DNA from: CAZPAH01 sp964584495
GTDB lineage: Bacteria > Krumholzibacteriota > Krumholzibacteriia > Krumholzibacteriales > Krumholzibacteriaceae
Assembly: GCA_964584495.1 (NCBI GenBank)
Contig: CAZPAH010000012.1
Span: forward strand, 1 to 36,189
Direction of reading: 5' to 3'
Length of the DNA: 36,189 bases
Position 1 is the stretch's first letter. Each line of letters begins with the position of its first letter. The translations under genes and the position numbers were made by a program. Below are positions 6,445 to 15,351 of the stretch, one piece after another. The notes under the pieces are model-generated. The model was not told the origin of the DNA, searched no databases, and was given only the letters and a program-made list of their open reading frames with translations.

Positions 6445-6930
6445 TCACAGTTCTTCGAACAGCTTCTCTATTTTATCATATCCCCTCACGACGAGTACCG
6501 GGCACTTCACCTTCCTGAGGATACGCTCTCCCGCTTCGTAGAAAGAATCCCTCAGGCTCAGAACCTCTCCGAGCTCCCCCTGAACAAGGAGGTCCGCTCC
6601 GTACTCATCCACCTCGTGGGAAACTTCCTCGTGAACGACCCCCTTTCTGAGGACCGTCTCGACCTCCAGCCCCTTCCTGCCGGCCAGCTTCACGATGTAG
6701 TTGAGATACCTCTTGCCGTCTTCCTCCAGGTCCCGTTCGTAATCCATTTTCTCCATCTGCACGAAAATCTTCGCCTTCAGAAGCTCCGAGAGGAGATTCT
6801 CATTGACCACGTAGATAACCCTGAGGGCTCCCCCGTAACTCTTTGCCATCGCTATGGCGAGCTGGGCCGCAACTATAGAAGATTCGCTCCCGTCGATATA
6901 CAACATGATTTTTTTCAATGGATTGCTCAT
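6445..6930 (-). CDS. Universal stress protein (UspA fold), last gene of the ATPase operon
   Basis: A 161-residue cytoplasmic protein with the Usp fold: KKIMLYIDGSESS at the N-terminus, then ALRVIYVVNE, and the C-terminal ADLLVQGELG and KCPVLVVRG. The ATP-binding Usp motif is G-2x-G-9x-G-(S/T). Here GELG is kept, but after nine residues the Gly-Ser is Tyr-Glu, so ATP binding is doubtful and the protein probably belongs to the non-ATP-binding class. The ATG at 6930 overlaps the stop codon of ATPase subunit D as ATGA, so it is translated with the rotary ATPase. That points to a role tied to the energy state of the membrane, but this is inference. Confidence 0.86.
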   Translation of the reverse strand: MSNPLKKIMLYIDGSESSIVAAQLAIAMAKSYGGALRVIYVVNENLLSELLKAKIFVQMEKMDYERDLEEDGKRYLNYIVKLAGRKGLEVETVLRKGVVHEEVSHEVDEYGADLLVQGELGEVLSLRDSFYEAGERILRKVKCPVLVVRGYDKIEKLFEEL

Positions 6931-7565
6931 CGGGCTTCCCCTTTTTTCACCGCAAGGCGGTCTTTCACAAGCTTGAGAACGAAGAACGCCTCGCGTTCCG
7001 CCTCCTCGATCGCCATCTCGATATATTTCAACGTCTCCTCATAGTCGGGAATGAATATCTTCTCAAGGGCGTTTACGCGCCTTATCGTCTTGGAAACCTC
7101 TCTCGACAGCCTCATCAGCGATATCCGGGCCTCGGCAAGCTCGCCGAGAAGCATCAGGGTCTCACGGAACTTTTTGACCGCCTCGTCGACCCAGATGCTG
7201 CTTTCCGCCGCCGCGAAGTAGGGCGACCTGTCGTCGAATTTCACGCGGACACGCGGCAGCGATACTCCCATCACCCTCTTCTCCGAGAAAGAGATCTCGG
7301 AACCTATCTGCATTCCGATAGCTATCAGATTTACCTCCCTGCGGCCCATCCTCAGAATCGACTGGTCGAGAGCGTTGAAGGCCTCAGTCAGCTTCGACTC
7401 GACCTCCACCTGGGCCTCGACCGCCCTGTCGATGAGCCCCATCAGCTCGACGACGAGTATCTTCCGTTTCTGGTCGAGAAGCTCCCAGCCCTCCTGGGCG
7501 AAACCCAGGTCCCTTCGTACCCGCATCTGGTTTGTTTTTGTCGGTGCGGTCTCGTAACGCGCCAT
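6927..7565 (-). CDS. atpD: A/V-type ATPase subunit D (central stalk)
   Basis: Subunit D forms the long coiled-coil rotor shaft that turns inside the A3B3 head and links it to the c-ring. The 212-residue protein has the family start (YETAPTKTNQMRVRRDL), a long N-terminal helix to about residue 75, and a C-terminal helix with SREVSKTIRRVNALEKIFIPDY near 153-174, a hallmark of the family. The length is typical. ATG at 7565. It follows subunit B after a 78-base gap that holds a strong hairpin, and its stop overlaps the usp start. Confidence 0.95.
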   Translation of the reverse strand: MARYETAPTKTNQMRVRRDLGFAQEGWELLDQKRKILVVELMGLIDRAVEAQVEVESKLTEAFNALDQSILRMGRREVNLIAIGMQIGSEISFSEKRVMGVSLPRVRVKFDDRSPYFAAAESSIWVDEAVKKFRETLMLLGELAEARISLMRLSREVSKTIRRVNALEKIFIPDYEETLKYIEMAIEEAEREAFFVLKLVKDRLAVKKGEAR

Positions 7566-7613
7566 AGTCGATCCCGTCCAAAGCGATCGTGACCGGTCGA
7601 AGGAATTTCCCGC

Positions 7614-7652
7614 GGCCGGTAGGCCCTTTCGGGCGATAACGGCCTACTGGCC
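7614..7652 (-). other. Strong hairpin over the stop codon of subunit B
   Basis: On the minus strand GGCCAGTAGGCC (7652-7641) pairs with GGCCTACCGGCC (7625-7614) around a 15-base loop, 11 of 12 pairs. It includes the TAG stop of subunit B (7646-7644). No U-tract follows, so it is not an ordinary terminator. It may protect or punctuate the mRNA between B and D. Confidence 0.6.
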
Positions 7653-9035
7653 GTAGAACTTGTTTATCTCCTCTTCCGAAATCCTGAATAGCTCTTCCTT
7701 CGGAAGGGTCGATATGATCTTCCATCCGATATCGAGGGTGTCGATAATGCTCCTGTTCTCGTATTCCCCCTGGCTGAGGAACTCCCGCTCGAACCTCTCG
7801 CCGAAATCGAGGTATATCTTGTCGAGCGGCGTCAGCTCCTCCTCGCCGATTACGGCCGCGAGCGCCCTCACATCCTTCACGTGGGAATAGGCGGCGAACA
7901 GCTGGCTCGCGACGTGGGCATGATCGGCTCGTGTCATACCCTCGCCTATCCCATCCTTCATAAGACGGGACAGAGAGGGAAGGCCGGCGATCGGCGGATA
8001 TATATTCCTCTGATCGAGCTCCCTCTCCAGAACGATCTGCCCCTCGGTGATGTATCCCGATAGATCCGGAACGGGATGCGAGATGTCATCGTTCGGCATC
8101 GTCAGAATCGGCATCTGCGTTATCGAGCCCTCTATCCCCTTTACCATGCCGGCCCGTTCGTAGATGATCGACAGATCGCTGTAGAGGTAGCCCGGGTAAC
8201 CCTTCCTGCTTGGAATCTCCTCTCGGATCGTCGATATCTCCCTTAGCGATTCACAGTAGTTCGTCATATCGGTGAGTATCACAAGAACGTGCATGTGCAT
8301 GGTGAACGCCAGATATTCGGCCGCGGTAAGGGCGGTCCTCGGCGTCACGAGCCTCTCGACGGACGGATCGTCGGCGAGGTTGAGAAAGAGCACGACCTTC
8401 TCGAGAACGCCCGACTCCTCGAAATTCCTTATGAAATACTGCGCCACATCATGCTTGATCCCCATGGCTGCGAAGACCACCGCGAAGGAGGTATCCTCGC
8501 CCACGATCTTCGCCTGGCGGGTTATCTGCGCGACAATCCTGTTATGGGGAAGACCCGTGCCGGAGAATATGGGAAGCTTCTGCCCGCGCACCAGCGTGTT
8601 CATCCCGTCTATCGCAGATATTCCCGTTTGGATGAATTTCTTTGGGTATTCCCTCGCCGTCGGGTTTATCGGAAGCCCGTTGACGTCCATCACCAGATCC
8701 GCCCTGGGAGCGGGCCCCTGGTCTATCGGCTGTCCCAGGCCGTTGAAAACCCTGCCCAGTATCTCGCCGCTTACGCCGAAGGTCAACGGCTCGCCGCGGA
8801 ATCGCACCCTCGTCTCGGGGATCGAGAGTCCCGAGGTTCCCTCGAAAACCTGGATCACCGCGGCGCCCTCGCTGCTCTCGAGGATCGTGCCGAGCCTTAT
8901 CTTTCCGCTCGAATCTACGATCTCGGCCAGCTCGTTGTAGCCGACGTTGTGGATCCCCTTCACTGCAATCAACGGACCGGCCACCTGGCTGATCCCGATA
9001 TATTCCCTGCCTCCGGTCAGATTCTTTTCAGTCAT
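7644..9035 (-). CDS. atpB: A/V-type ATPase subunit B (non-catalytic nucleotide subunit)
   Basis: Subunit B alternates with A in the hexameric head and carries the non-catalytic interfaces. The 463 residues match the family in length and order: an N-terminal beta-barrel with VAGPLIAVKGI, then VNGLPINPTAREYPKKFIQTG-type sequence, GQKLPIFSGTGLPHN (the degenerate P-loop region), a conserved MNYCE-like stretch (TDMTNYCESLREIS) and GYPGYLYSDLSIIYERAG. The canonical GxxGxGKT is absent, as expected. The gene follows A after 14 bases. Its stop codon lies in the hairpin at 7614-7652. Confidence 0.96.
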   Translation of the reverse strand: MTEKNLTGGREYIGISQVAGPLIAVKGIHNVGYNELAEIVDSSGKIRLGTILESSEGAAVIQVFEGTSGLSIPETRVRFRGEPLTFGVSGEILGRVFNGLGQPIDQGPAPRADLVMDVNGLPINPTAREYPKKFIQTGISAIDGMNTLVRGQKLPIFSGTGLPHNRIVAQITRQAKIVGEDTSFAVVFAAMGIKHDVAQYFIRNFEESGVLEKVVLFLNLADDPSVERLVTPRTALTAAEYLAFTMHMHVLVILTDMTNYCESLREISTIREEIPSRKGYPGYLYSDLSIIYERAGMVKGIEGSITQMPILTMPNDDISHPVPDLSGYITEGQIVLERELDQRNIYPPIAGLPSLSRLMKDGIGEGMTRADHAHVASQLFAAYSHVKDVRALAAVIGEEELTPLDKIYLDFGERFEREFLSQGEYENRSIIDTLDIGWKIISTLPKEELFRISEEEINKFYGQ

Positions 9036-9049
9036 TGCATCACCGTTTC

Positions 9050-10819
9050 TTATTCGAACATCTCGCCGATTTGCTGCATCGCGCGGACTAGCTTGTCCCT
9101 TATTGCGTCTATCTTCTCGATCTCATCGTTGGCGACCGTAAACTTGATCCTCATGATCTCCGAATATATCTGCATCTTCTTCAACTGGTGAATATTGGCC
9201 CCCTTCTTGATATTTTCGAGGCCGAGCCTGTAGAAGTCCAGTATCACCTCGAGCATCTTTATCTGCTTCTTGGGCGTGCAGTACATATCGACGCGGTCGA
9301 AGCTGTTCTGCTGGAGAAAGGCGTTCTTGAACATCGTGCAGGTCTCGAGGATTATCCTCTGCGTATCGGGCAGAACGTCCGGTCCGACGAGCTTCACCAC
9401 CTGCTCGAGCTTTCCCTCCTGCTGAAGGAGATCCATTATCTTCTTTCTTATTTCCAGCCATTCGCCACCGGAATATTCCTGCCACCACCCGCTTATCTCG
9501 TCGACGTACTCGCTGTAGCTGTCGAGCCAGGAGATCGCCGGGTAGTGACGGGCGTTGGCGAGCTGCCTGTCGAGCGCCCACAGGCAGCGGACGAATCTCT
9601 TCGTGTGCTGCGTCACGGGCTCCGAGAAATCCCCTCCCGGAGGGGAAACCGAGCCGACGATGCTTATCGAGCCCTCCGAGCCTCCCAGCGTCTCGACCAT
9701 TCCCGCCCTCTCGTAGAACTCCGCCAGCCTGGTGGGAAGGTAGGCTGGGTAACCCTCGTCGGCGGGCATCTCCTCCATGCGGCCGGAAAGCTCCCTGAGA
9801 GCTTCGGCCCACCTCGACGTCGAATCGGCCATAATCGCCACGTGGTATCCCTGGTCCCTGTAATACTCGGCTATCGTTATCCCCGTGTAGATCGAGGCCT
9901 CCCTGGCCGCCACCGGCATGTTCGAGGTGTTGGCGATGAGAACCGTTCTCTCCATGATCGGTCTCTGCGTTCTCGGATCGATCAGCTTGGGGAATTCTAT
10001 CAGCACGTCGGTCATCTCGTTGCCGCGTTCGCCGCATCCTATGTACACGATGATATCCGCGTCGCTCCACTTCGACAGGGCATGCTGGATCATCGTTTTT
10101 CCCGTTCCGAATCCGCCGGGCACGACCACCGTCCCTCCCTTGGCGACCGGAAATAGGGTGTCGATCACACGCTGCCCGGTAATAAGCGGGATGCTGAGAG
10201 GCTTGCGCCTCGTTATGGGCCTTCCCCTGCGAACCGGCCAGCGCTGGAGCATCGCGATTTCTCTCACGTCGCCTTCGTCCGTCTCGATTGTCAGAATCGT
10301 CTCGTCCACGGTGTATTCCCCCTCGGGGACGATCGATACGACCTTTCCGACCGTTACGGGTGGAACCATTACCCTGTGCTCGATCAACTGGGTCTCCTGG
10401 ATAGTGCCGGCCGTTTCCCCGCCACGCACCTCGTCGCCCTTCTTCAGCGCCGGCGTGAATTTCCATTTCCTCTCTTTGTCGAGCGCCGATACGTGTATCC
10501 CCCTCTGTATATACTGGTCGGAACTGTCTCGGATCACCTCGAGCGGCCTCTGGATCCCGTCGTAGATAGTCCCCAGAAGCCCCGGCCCTAGATCGACCGA
10601 CAGTGGAACCCCCGCGCTGTATATATTCGTCCCCGGGGTCAGTCCGGTCGTATCCTCGTAGACCTGCATGACGGCTCGATCCCCTTCGAGCTTGACTATT
10701 TCGCCGACCAGATGCTGGTCGCCGACCTCGACGAGATCGAGCATCTTGGCCTTTTCGATTCCCCTCGCATGAACAACGGGACCGACGACCTTGTCCACCT
10801 TACCGATAATCTCAAGCAC
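9050..10819 (-). CDS. atpA: A/V-type ATPase catalytic subunit A
   Basis: Catalytic subunit of the rotary head. The Walker A motif GGFGTGKT is at residues 235-242 and the family non-homologous region lies between the barrel and the P-loop (about 115-185). ERGNEMTDVLIEFP and GSVSPPGGDFSEPVTQ follow in the normal places. At 589 residues it is full length and carries no intein, which some archaeal relatives have at the P-loop. The start is GTG at 10819, with GAGGA eight bases upstream, and overlaps the end of subunit E by eight bases. Whether the enzyme makes ATP or pumps ions cannot be told from this subunit. Confidence 0.97.
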   Translation of the reverse strand: MLEIIGKVDKVVGPVVHARGIEKAKMLDLVEVGDQHLVGEIVKLEGDRAVMQVYEDTTGLTPGTNIYSAGVPLSVDLGPGLLGTIYDGIQRPLEVIRDSSDQYIQRGIHVSALDKERKWKFTPALKKGDEVRGGETAGTIQETQLIEHRVMVPPVTVGKVVSIVPEGEYTVDETILTIETDEGDVREIAMLQRWPVRRGRPITRRKPLSIPLITGQRVIDTLFPVAKGGTVVVPGGFGTGKTMIQHALSKWSDADIIVYIGCGERGNEMTDVLIEFPKLIDPRTQRPIMERTVLIANTSNMPVAAREASIYTGITIAEYYRDQGYHVAIMADSTSRWAEALRELSGRMEEMPADEGYPAYLPTRLAEFYERAGMVETLGGSEGSISIVGSVSPPGGDFSEPVTQHTKRFVRCLWALDRQLANARHYPAISWLDSYSEYVDEISGWWQEYSGGEWLEIRKKIMDLLQQEGKLEQVVKLVGPDVLPDTQRIILETCTMFKNAFLQQNSFDRVDMYCTPKKQIKMLEVILDFYRLGLENIKKGANIHQLKKMQIYSEIMRIKFTVANDEIEKIDAIRDKLVRAMQQIGEMFE

Positions 10820-11471
10820 TATCAGAATCCTCGCTTCCTTCGGGATAGAAGACTTCCTTGAAGATGATATTTCTAGTATCGTCGCGCATCCGGTACATCC
10901 GCGCCTCGAATGTATTATCGTATATTACCTTGCCGCCTGGCACACCGACCCTTGCGCCTCCGATCGACTTCTCTTCGAGAACCGTTGCGTCTAGCTTCTC
11001 CACCTGCCTGTTCTCGGCCCGCATCGTCTCGATCACGCGCGGAAAAACCTTCTCCTCGAGCAGCTTGAGATCCCTGCGATCGACCGAGACTTGGAACACG
11101 CCCCCGTCGAGCGCCCTCACCGCTTCCGCCACCAGCCCCGCGAGGATACCGATATATGACTCGTCCTCCCTTATTCCCTTCAGCCTCTCCTCCACCTTCG
11201 CGCCTATTTTCGATATGACCTCTTCCCTCGCTTTGAGCTTCGTGCGCCTGACCTCTATACTGACGCTAGAAAGCAGCCGCCTGTGCTCGATCTCTCCCTT
11301 GGCCTTCGCCTCTTTCATTATCTTCCCGGCGGCCTCTTCGCCGTCCTTCCCGGCGCTCTCCAGGATGCCCGAGGCCGTCTGCTCTGCCTTGTCGAGGATA
11401 GACTTGATCTCCTTCTCTCCATCCTCCCTGATCTGGTTGCAGATCTTCTCGACGGATTCCTTATCGGCCAC
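10812..11471 (-). CDS. atpE: A/V-type ATPase subunit E (peripheral stalk)
   Basis: Subunit E pairs with H to form the peripheral stalk that holds the head still. The 219-residue protein has an N-terminal charged coiled coil (about 5-100, rich in Glu, Lys and Ala) and a globular C-terminal domain with GGVFQVSVDRRD and GGARVGVPGGKVIYDNTFEAR near 175-195, typical of the family. The start is GTG at 11471, with GGGAG eight bases upstream. It overlaps subunit A by eight bases, a sign of tight translational coupling. Confidence 0.92.
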   Translation of the reverse strand: MADKESVEKICNQIREDGEKEIKSILDKAEQTASGILESAGKDGEEAAGKIMKEAKAKGEIEHRRLLSSVSIEVRRTKLKAREEVISKIGAKVEERLKGIREDESYIGILAGLVAEAVRALDGGVFQVSVDRRDLKLLEEKVFPRVIETMRAENRQVEKLDATVLEEKSIGGARVGVPGGKVIYDNTFEARMYRMRDDTRNIIFKEVFYPEGSEDSDSA

Positions 11472-11507
11472 TGCGCTGACTCCCTCCGTCTTGCGTTGGA
11501 TAAACGA

Positions 11508-11813
11508 TCACACCTTCACTCCCACGGCTGAATTGACCATTTCCCTGATCGAGATTCTGTCTTCCAGCGGACCCTGGCGGTCGGGGATCTCGATAATCAA
11601 CGGGAATGCGTGCCCGAACATGAACTCCTCAACTTCCTCGTGGATCGAGGCGGCTATCCGCTCGGTGATTATCACTATCCCGATCTCACTTGAGGAGAAT
11701 GCCTTCTTCAGCGCTTCGCGCGCCTCGTCGGCGGTCTCGACAACCTCCCCGTCGAGCCCGACCAGCTTGAAGCCGGTCACCGTGTTCTCATCGGCGATCA
11801 CGTAGAACTGCAT
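11508..11813 (-). CDS. atpF: A/V-type ATPase subunit F
   Basis: Small Rossmann-like subunit at the end of the central stalk that binds D and regulates rotation. 101 residues from the chosen start; QFYVIADENTVTGFKLVGLDG at the N-terminus and IGIVIITERIA near 45-55 are the family signature. The frame is open to a GTG at 11834, but the ATG at 11813 has GGGGAG nine bases upstream (11828-11823) and starts exactly at the family N-terminus. It follows the c-ring gene after a 67-base gap with a hairpin. Confidence 0.93.
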   Translation of the reverse strand: MQFYVIADENTVTGFKLVGLDGEVVETADEAREALKKAFSSSEIGIVIITERIAASIHEEVEEFMFGHAFPLIIEIPDRQGPLEDRISIREMVNSAVGVKV

Positions 11814-11849
11814 CTGTATAATCTCCCCGTCCACACGCCGCCGACCGCG

Positions 11850-11871
11850 CGATTCGCCCTCCCGCGAATCG
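11850..11871 (-). other. Intercistronic hairpin after the c-ring gene
   Basis: CGATTCGC and GCGAATCG form a perfect eight-pair stem around a six-base loop, ten bases after the stop of subunit K. No U-tract follows on the minus strand. The place, directly behind the subunit needed in most copies, suggests an mRNA 3'-end stabiliser. Confidence 0.55.
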
Positions 11872-11880
11872 ACGGCGCTT

Positions 11881-12276
11881 TCAGGTTAGTATCATGATCG
11901 AGATAATCAAACCGTAGATCGCGATACCTTCAGCCAATCCGACGTAGATAAGAGCCCTCGCCGCGAGCTCGGGCTTCTCGCCTATGGCGCCGAGCGCGGC
12001 CGAGCCGACATAGGCCACAGCCAAACCTGCACCGACGCTTCCTATCGCCGTCGAGAAGGCCGCCGCGGCGAAACCCCAACAGGTTATCTTAGCCCTTCCC
12101 GGATCCATCTGCCCGACCTCCGCCGTCTGCGCCGGCGAGTGTGCCTGGCCGTGGACATGTACGGCCGTACTGATAAGGGTTATCAGGAGAACGATGAATA
12201 CGGTTGAAAAGATTGCCGTGCTCGAGATGGTGATCCACCTTTTCATCTTCCTCCTGCGCGCCTCTTGCTGTGACAT
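11881..12276 (-). CDS. atpK: A/V-type ATPase c-ring proteolipid (subunit K)
   Basis: Membrane subunit that forms the ion-carrying rotor ring. 131 residues from the chosen ATG (12276), which has AAGGAGA seven bases upstream; an in-frame GTG lies six codons earlier. The C-terminal part is one helical hairpin: helix 1 (about 68-95) rich in Gly and Ala, GAIGEKPEL as the loop, and helix 2 with the ion-binding Glu116 in YVGLAEGIAIYGL. An additional N-terminal hydrophobic segment (about 14-38) precedes it and could be a signal sequence or an extra helix. It has one hairpin, not two as in the large V-type proteolipids. Proton or sodium specificity cannot be decided by eye. Confidence 0.93.
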   Translation of the reverse strand: MSQQEARRRKMKRWITISSTAIFSTVFIVLLITLISTAVHVHGQAHSPAQTAEVGQMDPGRAKITCWGFAAAAFSTAIGSVGAGLAVAYVGSAALGAIGEKPELAARALIYVGLAEGIAIYGLIISIMILT

Positions 12277-12290
12277 CTGGATGTCTCCTT

Positions 12291-14227
12291 TCACTGTTCC
12301 CGGTCCCGTTCTCTTCCGAGGCCGATCGGTTTATAAGCAACTCCGCCACCCATGAAGAACTTGCCGAAGAATTCGTAGTACTCCAGTCGGATGGCCTGTA
12401 TCGTCACCACCAGCCCCTCGAGGGCGATGATAACGGCGTTTCCGATGATAAGTATAAGCGCCGAGTAAACGATACCCCCGCTTTTTTCCTTTACCATGTC
12501 GACCAGGCTGAAAACCGCGATGAACAGGCCCACGTGGGCCAGCGCGAAAGCGGCGACACGAATGAACGACACGGTATTTCCAAGGTACCCGGTAACGATC
12601 TCCATTATCTCTATAACCGTCTCCATCACATAGGTCATAAGTCCCTTCTCGAACCTGACCCTTCTCCTGGAAAAAACGGCTTCCAGCGGCTCTCTCAGGA
12701 AGAGGAGGAGGATCGGCAGCCCTATGCCGAAAACGATAAGCTTGACCGGAATGGGCCTGTCGGCGAGAAACATCGATACGGCGCCGATCCCGCACCAGTA
12801 GATAACCGCACTGACGAGCCCCGCCTGGTCGAAGAACGTGGCCTTGAAATTCCTCGTGCGGACCGCGTTGATGATATTCAGGATTATTCCCGTCGTANNN
12901 NNNNNNNGAAGACGTTTTCGACTCCGAATATCGAGCCGTAGAGGACGCCGAACACCATTGACGAGAGGCCGCAGTAGAATGCGAGCTTTCCGACGAGAAT
13001 CGTTCCGTCCTCACGGTGTTCCTTGCCCTTTCTGAATCCAAGAAGCCATCCGATAACGGTCAGGACCGCCCCGTGGCCGATATCGCCGAACATCATCCCG
13101 AACATTATCAGAAATGAAATCGCCACGAAGAATGTAGGATCTATGAAGGTGTATTCGGGGAGCCCGTAGCTTGAAACGAGCATCTCGAAAGGCCTGAAGA
13201 ACGCCGGATGCTTAAGCAGGATCGGGACCTTTACGTTCCCCTCCTTGACCCCGGCGATCTCTTCGGGGGAGATCACCTCGATAATCGCCCTGCCCCGGGC
13301 CGCCCGGAGGATCTCGTTCTCGACCTCGCGTTTCCTGTCGCTCGGGATCCATCCGGAGAATATGTAGGTCTTTCGCGTTTTCTTCAGGTAGTTCTTCACC
13401 CTGACGAGAAGCTTCGCGATCCTCAGGGACCTGTGATAACCCGTTACATCCGCCGCTCTTTCCGCCTTGATCGAGGCAAGCTCTCCGTTCAGTTCCGCTA
13501 TCTGTTCGCTCAGCTCCCCGATCTTTTGCTGGAGCTCTCCGGTAACGAGCCCCGGCTCCTTTCTCGCCTCGTCATCCTTCGGCATCTCGATCTCCTCGAA
13601 AGACGCCTCTCGGAGAATGCGGTTCAGCTTGAGCCGGTCTGTCTTGAGCCCGATGACAAGTATCACCTCGCCCGCGTCCCTGCTGACAAGGGGAAGAACC
13701 AATGCGGCCAGGGGGGAGATTTTATCCCTTATATATTCCAGGTTCTCCTTGTGGACCATTCCGTAACGGATATCGAGGAACGTGTAGGGGGCTCCTCCAG
13801 GTGGCAACCCTACCTCTATCAGGGGAGAAACCTCGTTGAGAATGCCCTGCATCCTCTCCAGGTGTACCTTCAGCTCGTTGCGGCGAAGAACGACCTGCTG
13901 CACGCGGTATTCCAGCGCATCGATCTCCCCCTTTATCGCATCTAGATCGTTCGCGGTAACCTCCAGAAAACCGCTGTCCCCCTCCTCCAGGGGCAGCTCT
14001 CGTATCCCGAGATCCTTCATTATGGAGGTGACCTTGGTGCCGAGCCTGTCTATCGTATCGCTGATGCTGCCCGATTCGAAGTTGCCCAGCTGCTCGACCC
14101 AGGGCTGCTTATCGTCCAACTGAACGAGATGGAGGATGCCGAGCCTGACTATCGCTTTTGCCACTTCGTCCAGCTCGGTCTCGAAGACCATCACGTTTAT
14201 TTGTCGCATCCGTTCCGGAGTGAACAT
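12291..14227 (-). CDS. atpI: A/V-type ATPase subunit I (a-subunit homologue), interrupted by an assembly gap
   Basis: Stator membrane subunit with the ion half-channels. The N-terminal soluble arm (ATG at 14227, GAGG eight bases upstream) runs to about residue 320. The membrane part then begins (TYIFSGWIPSDRK, FEMLVSSYGLPEYTFIDPT, IMFGMMFGDIGHGAVL, FGVLYGSIFGVENVF) and is cut by ten Ns at 12898-12907. After the gap the protein resumes in another frame with GIILNIINAVRTRNFKATFF and ends with RVAAFALAHVGLF and YYEFFGKFFMGGG, the usual C-terminus. The frame change comes from the placeholder length of the gap, not from a mutation. By comparison with the family roughly 20-30 residues are missing. 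The stop lies 14 bases before the subunit K start. Confidence 0.93.
12898..12907. other. Assembly gap (10 N) inside subunit I
   Basis: Ten Ns. The protein on each side is in a different frame, and family sequence expected between FGVENVF and GIILNII is absent. The true gap is therefore longer than ten bases and not congruent with ten modulo three. Confidence 0.95.
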
Positions 14228-14237
14228 GCTCGTAACC

Positions 14238-15335
14238 TCAGAAAGATACCCTCAGATGGCTCTCTATCTCCCCCCGGTTCATCTTGTAAACCTTGCCGTT
14301 TAGGATCGTTATGATATTCCGGATCTCGGTCCGCTTCAATATCAGGTACGACAGGACGGTTCCTATTGTAAAGGGAAATCCGGCCAGGACCCTGCGGGCT
14401 TCCGCGATAAGGTAATTCCACAGTATTATCTCGAGGAGATACAGCTTGCTCAGGTCCTCGCCGCTCACAAGCGCCTGCGAAACATTCTTGAAGGACTTTT
14501 CAAGGGCGAACGAAAGCACGTCCTTCATCGAATCGGCCTTGAAAGCCCTCCGTAGCCTGTCTCTCGTCATCCTGAACCCGCCGGGAATATTGTAGTCGAG
14601 CAGCTCTCCCACCGGAACGTCGTAGTAGAACTTCAGGCGGACGAGCCAGCCGAGATTCTTCTGATCGATTTCGAGACCGATCAGCTTATGGGCGATCTGC
14701 CGGTCTGTCTTCGATAACGCCTCGATCTTCGATTTGAGCCTCTCGTAATAGTCGATTTCAAGATTTATCTCGATGGGGAAAAGGGTCTTTCTTGCGTGGT
14801 AGTCTTCCATAACGCTTTCGATCGCAGCAAGATATGGAGTTCCGGCCAGATATGAAAGCGCGTCCTCCATCGAGCGGGCCTCGGCTATAGCCTGGTAGGG
14901 AAGAGAGTACGGCAGCTTGCGCCGCACTATGTACTTCATCTCCTCCTCGCCCCTGCTCCCCTCGCGCATGCGCAGAACGGTCTTGAGGTTCTCTATCTCG
15001 TACTTTTGCAGGAAATGCGCGACGAGGTCTTTTTCCGGGCCCTTCAGGTCCCTGAGGAGTTCCGAGTGCCACTCCACCTCCTGCTCGAGAAGGAGCCTCT
15101 CGCCGACCCTCGGATCGAAGGTAATCTCGGGGCGGGAAAAGATCGGTTCGTAGATCGTGCCGCCAAGAGTCGCGTAAAACTCCGCGAGATCGCGCGCTTC
15201 CGCCATCCTGTTTATCGTCTCGGGAGATAGAAGCGTACTTAGTCGCGACCTGACCTTCGCGTTGATAAGTGAATATTTGCTTACCGGTCCAAGGATCATC
15301 TTTCTGGATATCCTGTTTTGGAAATTGTCCGGCAA
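14238..15335 (-). CDS. atpC: A/V-type ATPase subunit C (d-type connector)
   Basis: Connects the central stalk to the c-ring. The protein (365 residues from the TTG at 15335) is mainly helical, with the family pattern of repeated helical bundles: YEIENLKTVLRMR near 111-123, IGLEIDQKNLGWLVRLKFYY near 218-237 and the C-terminal FPFTIGTVLSYLILKRTEIRN near 325-345. An ATG at codon 13 (MILGPVSKYSLINAKVRSR) is an equally good start and matches the usual family N-terminus better, so the first 12 residues are doubtful. The gene sits between H and I, whereas in many archaeal-type operons C lies after E. Confidence 0.92.
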   Translation of the reverse strand: MPDNFQNRISRKMILGPVSKYSLINAKVRSRLSTLLSPETINRMAEARDLAEFYATLGGTIYEPIFSRPEITFDPRVGERLLLEQEVEWHSELLRDLKGPEKDLVAHFLQKYEIENLKTVLRMREGSRGEEEMKYIVRRKLPYSLPYQAIAEARSMEDALSYLAGTPYLAAIESVMEDYHARKTLFPIEINLEIDYYERLKSKIEALSKTDRQIAHKLIGLEIDQKNLGWLVRLKFYYDVPVGELLDYNIPGGFRMTRDRLRRAFKADSMKDVLSFALEKSFKNVSQALVSGEDLSKLYLLEIILWNYLIAEARRVLAGFPFTIGTVLSYLILKRTEIRNIITILNGKVYKMNRGEIESHLRVSF

Positions 15336-15351
15336 AGAGAGCGAGACGTCC

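Noticed and set aside
9123..10466. 447-codon minus-strand frame inside subunit A
   Set aside because: Out-of-frame shadow rich in Arg and Gly; the catalytic subunit in the other frame is complete and conserved.
12291..14227. True frameshift or split gene in subunit I
   Set aside because: The frame change falls exactly at the ten-N gap and family sequence is missing there, so it is an assembly artefact.
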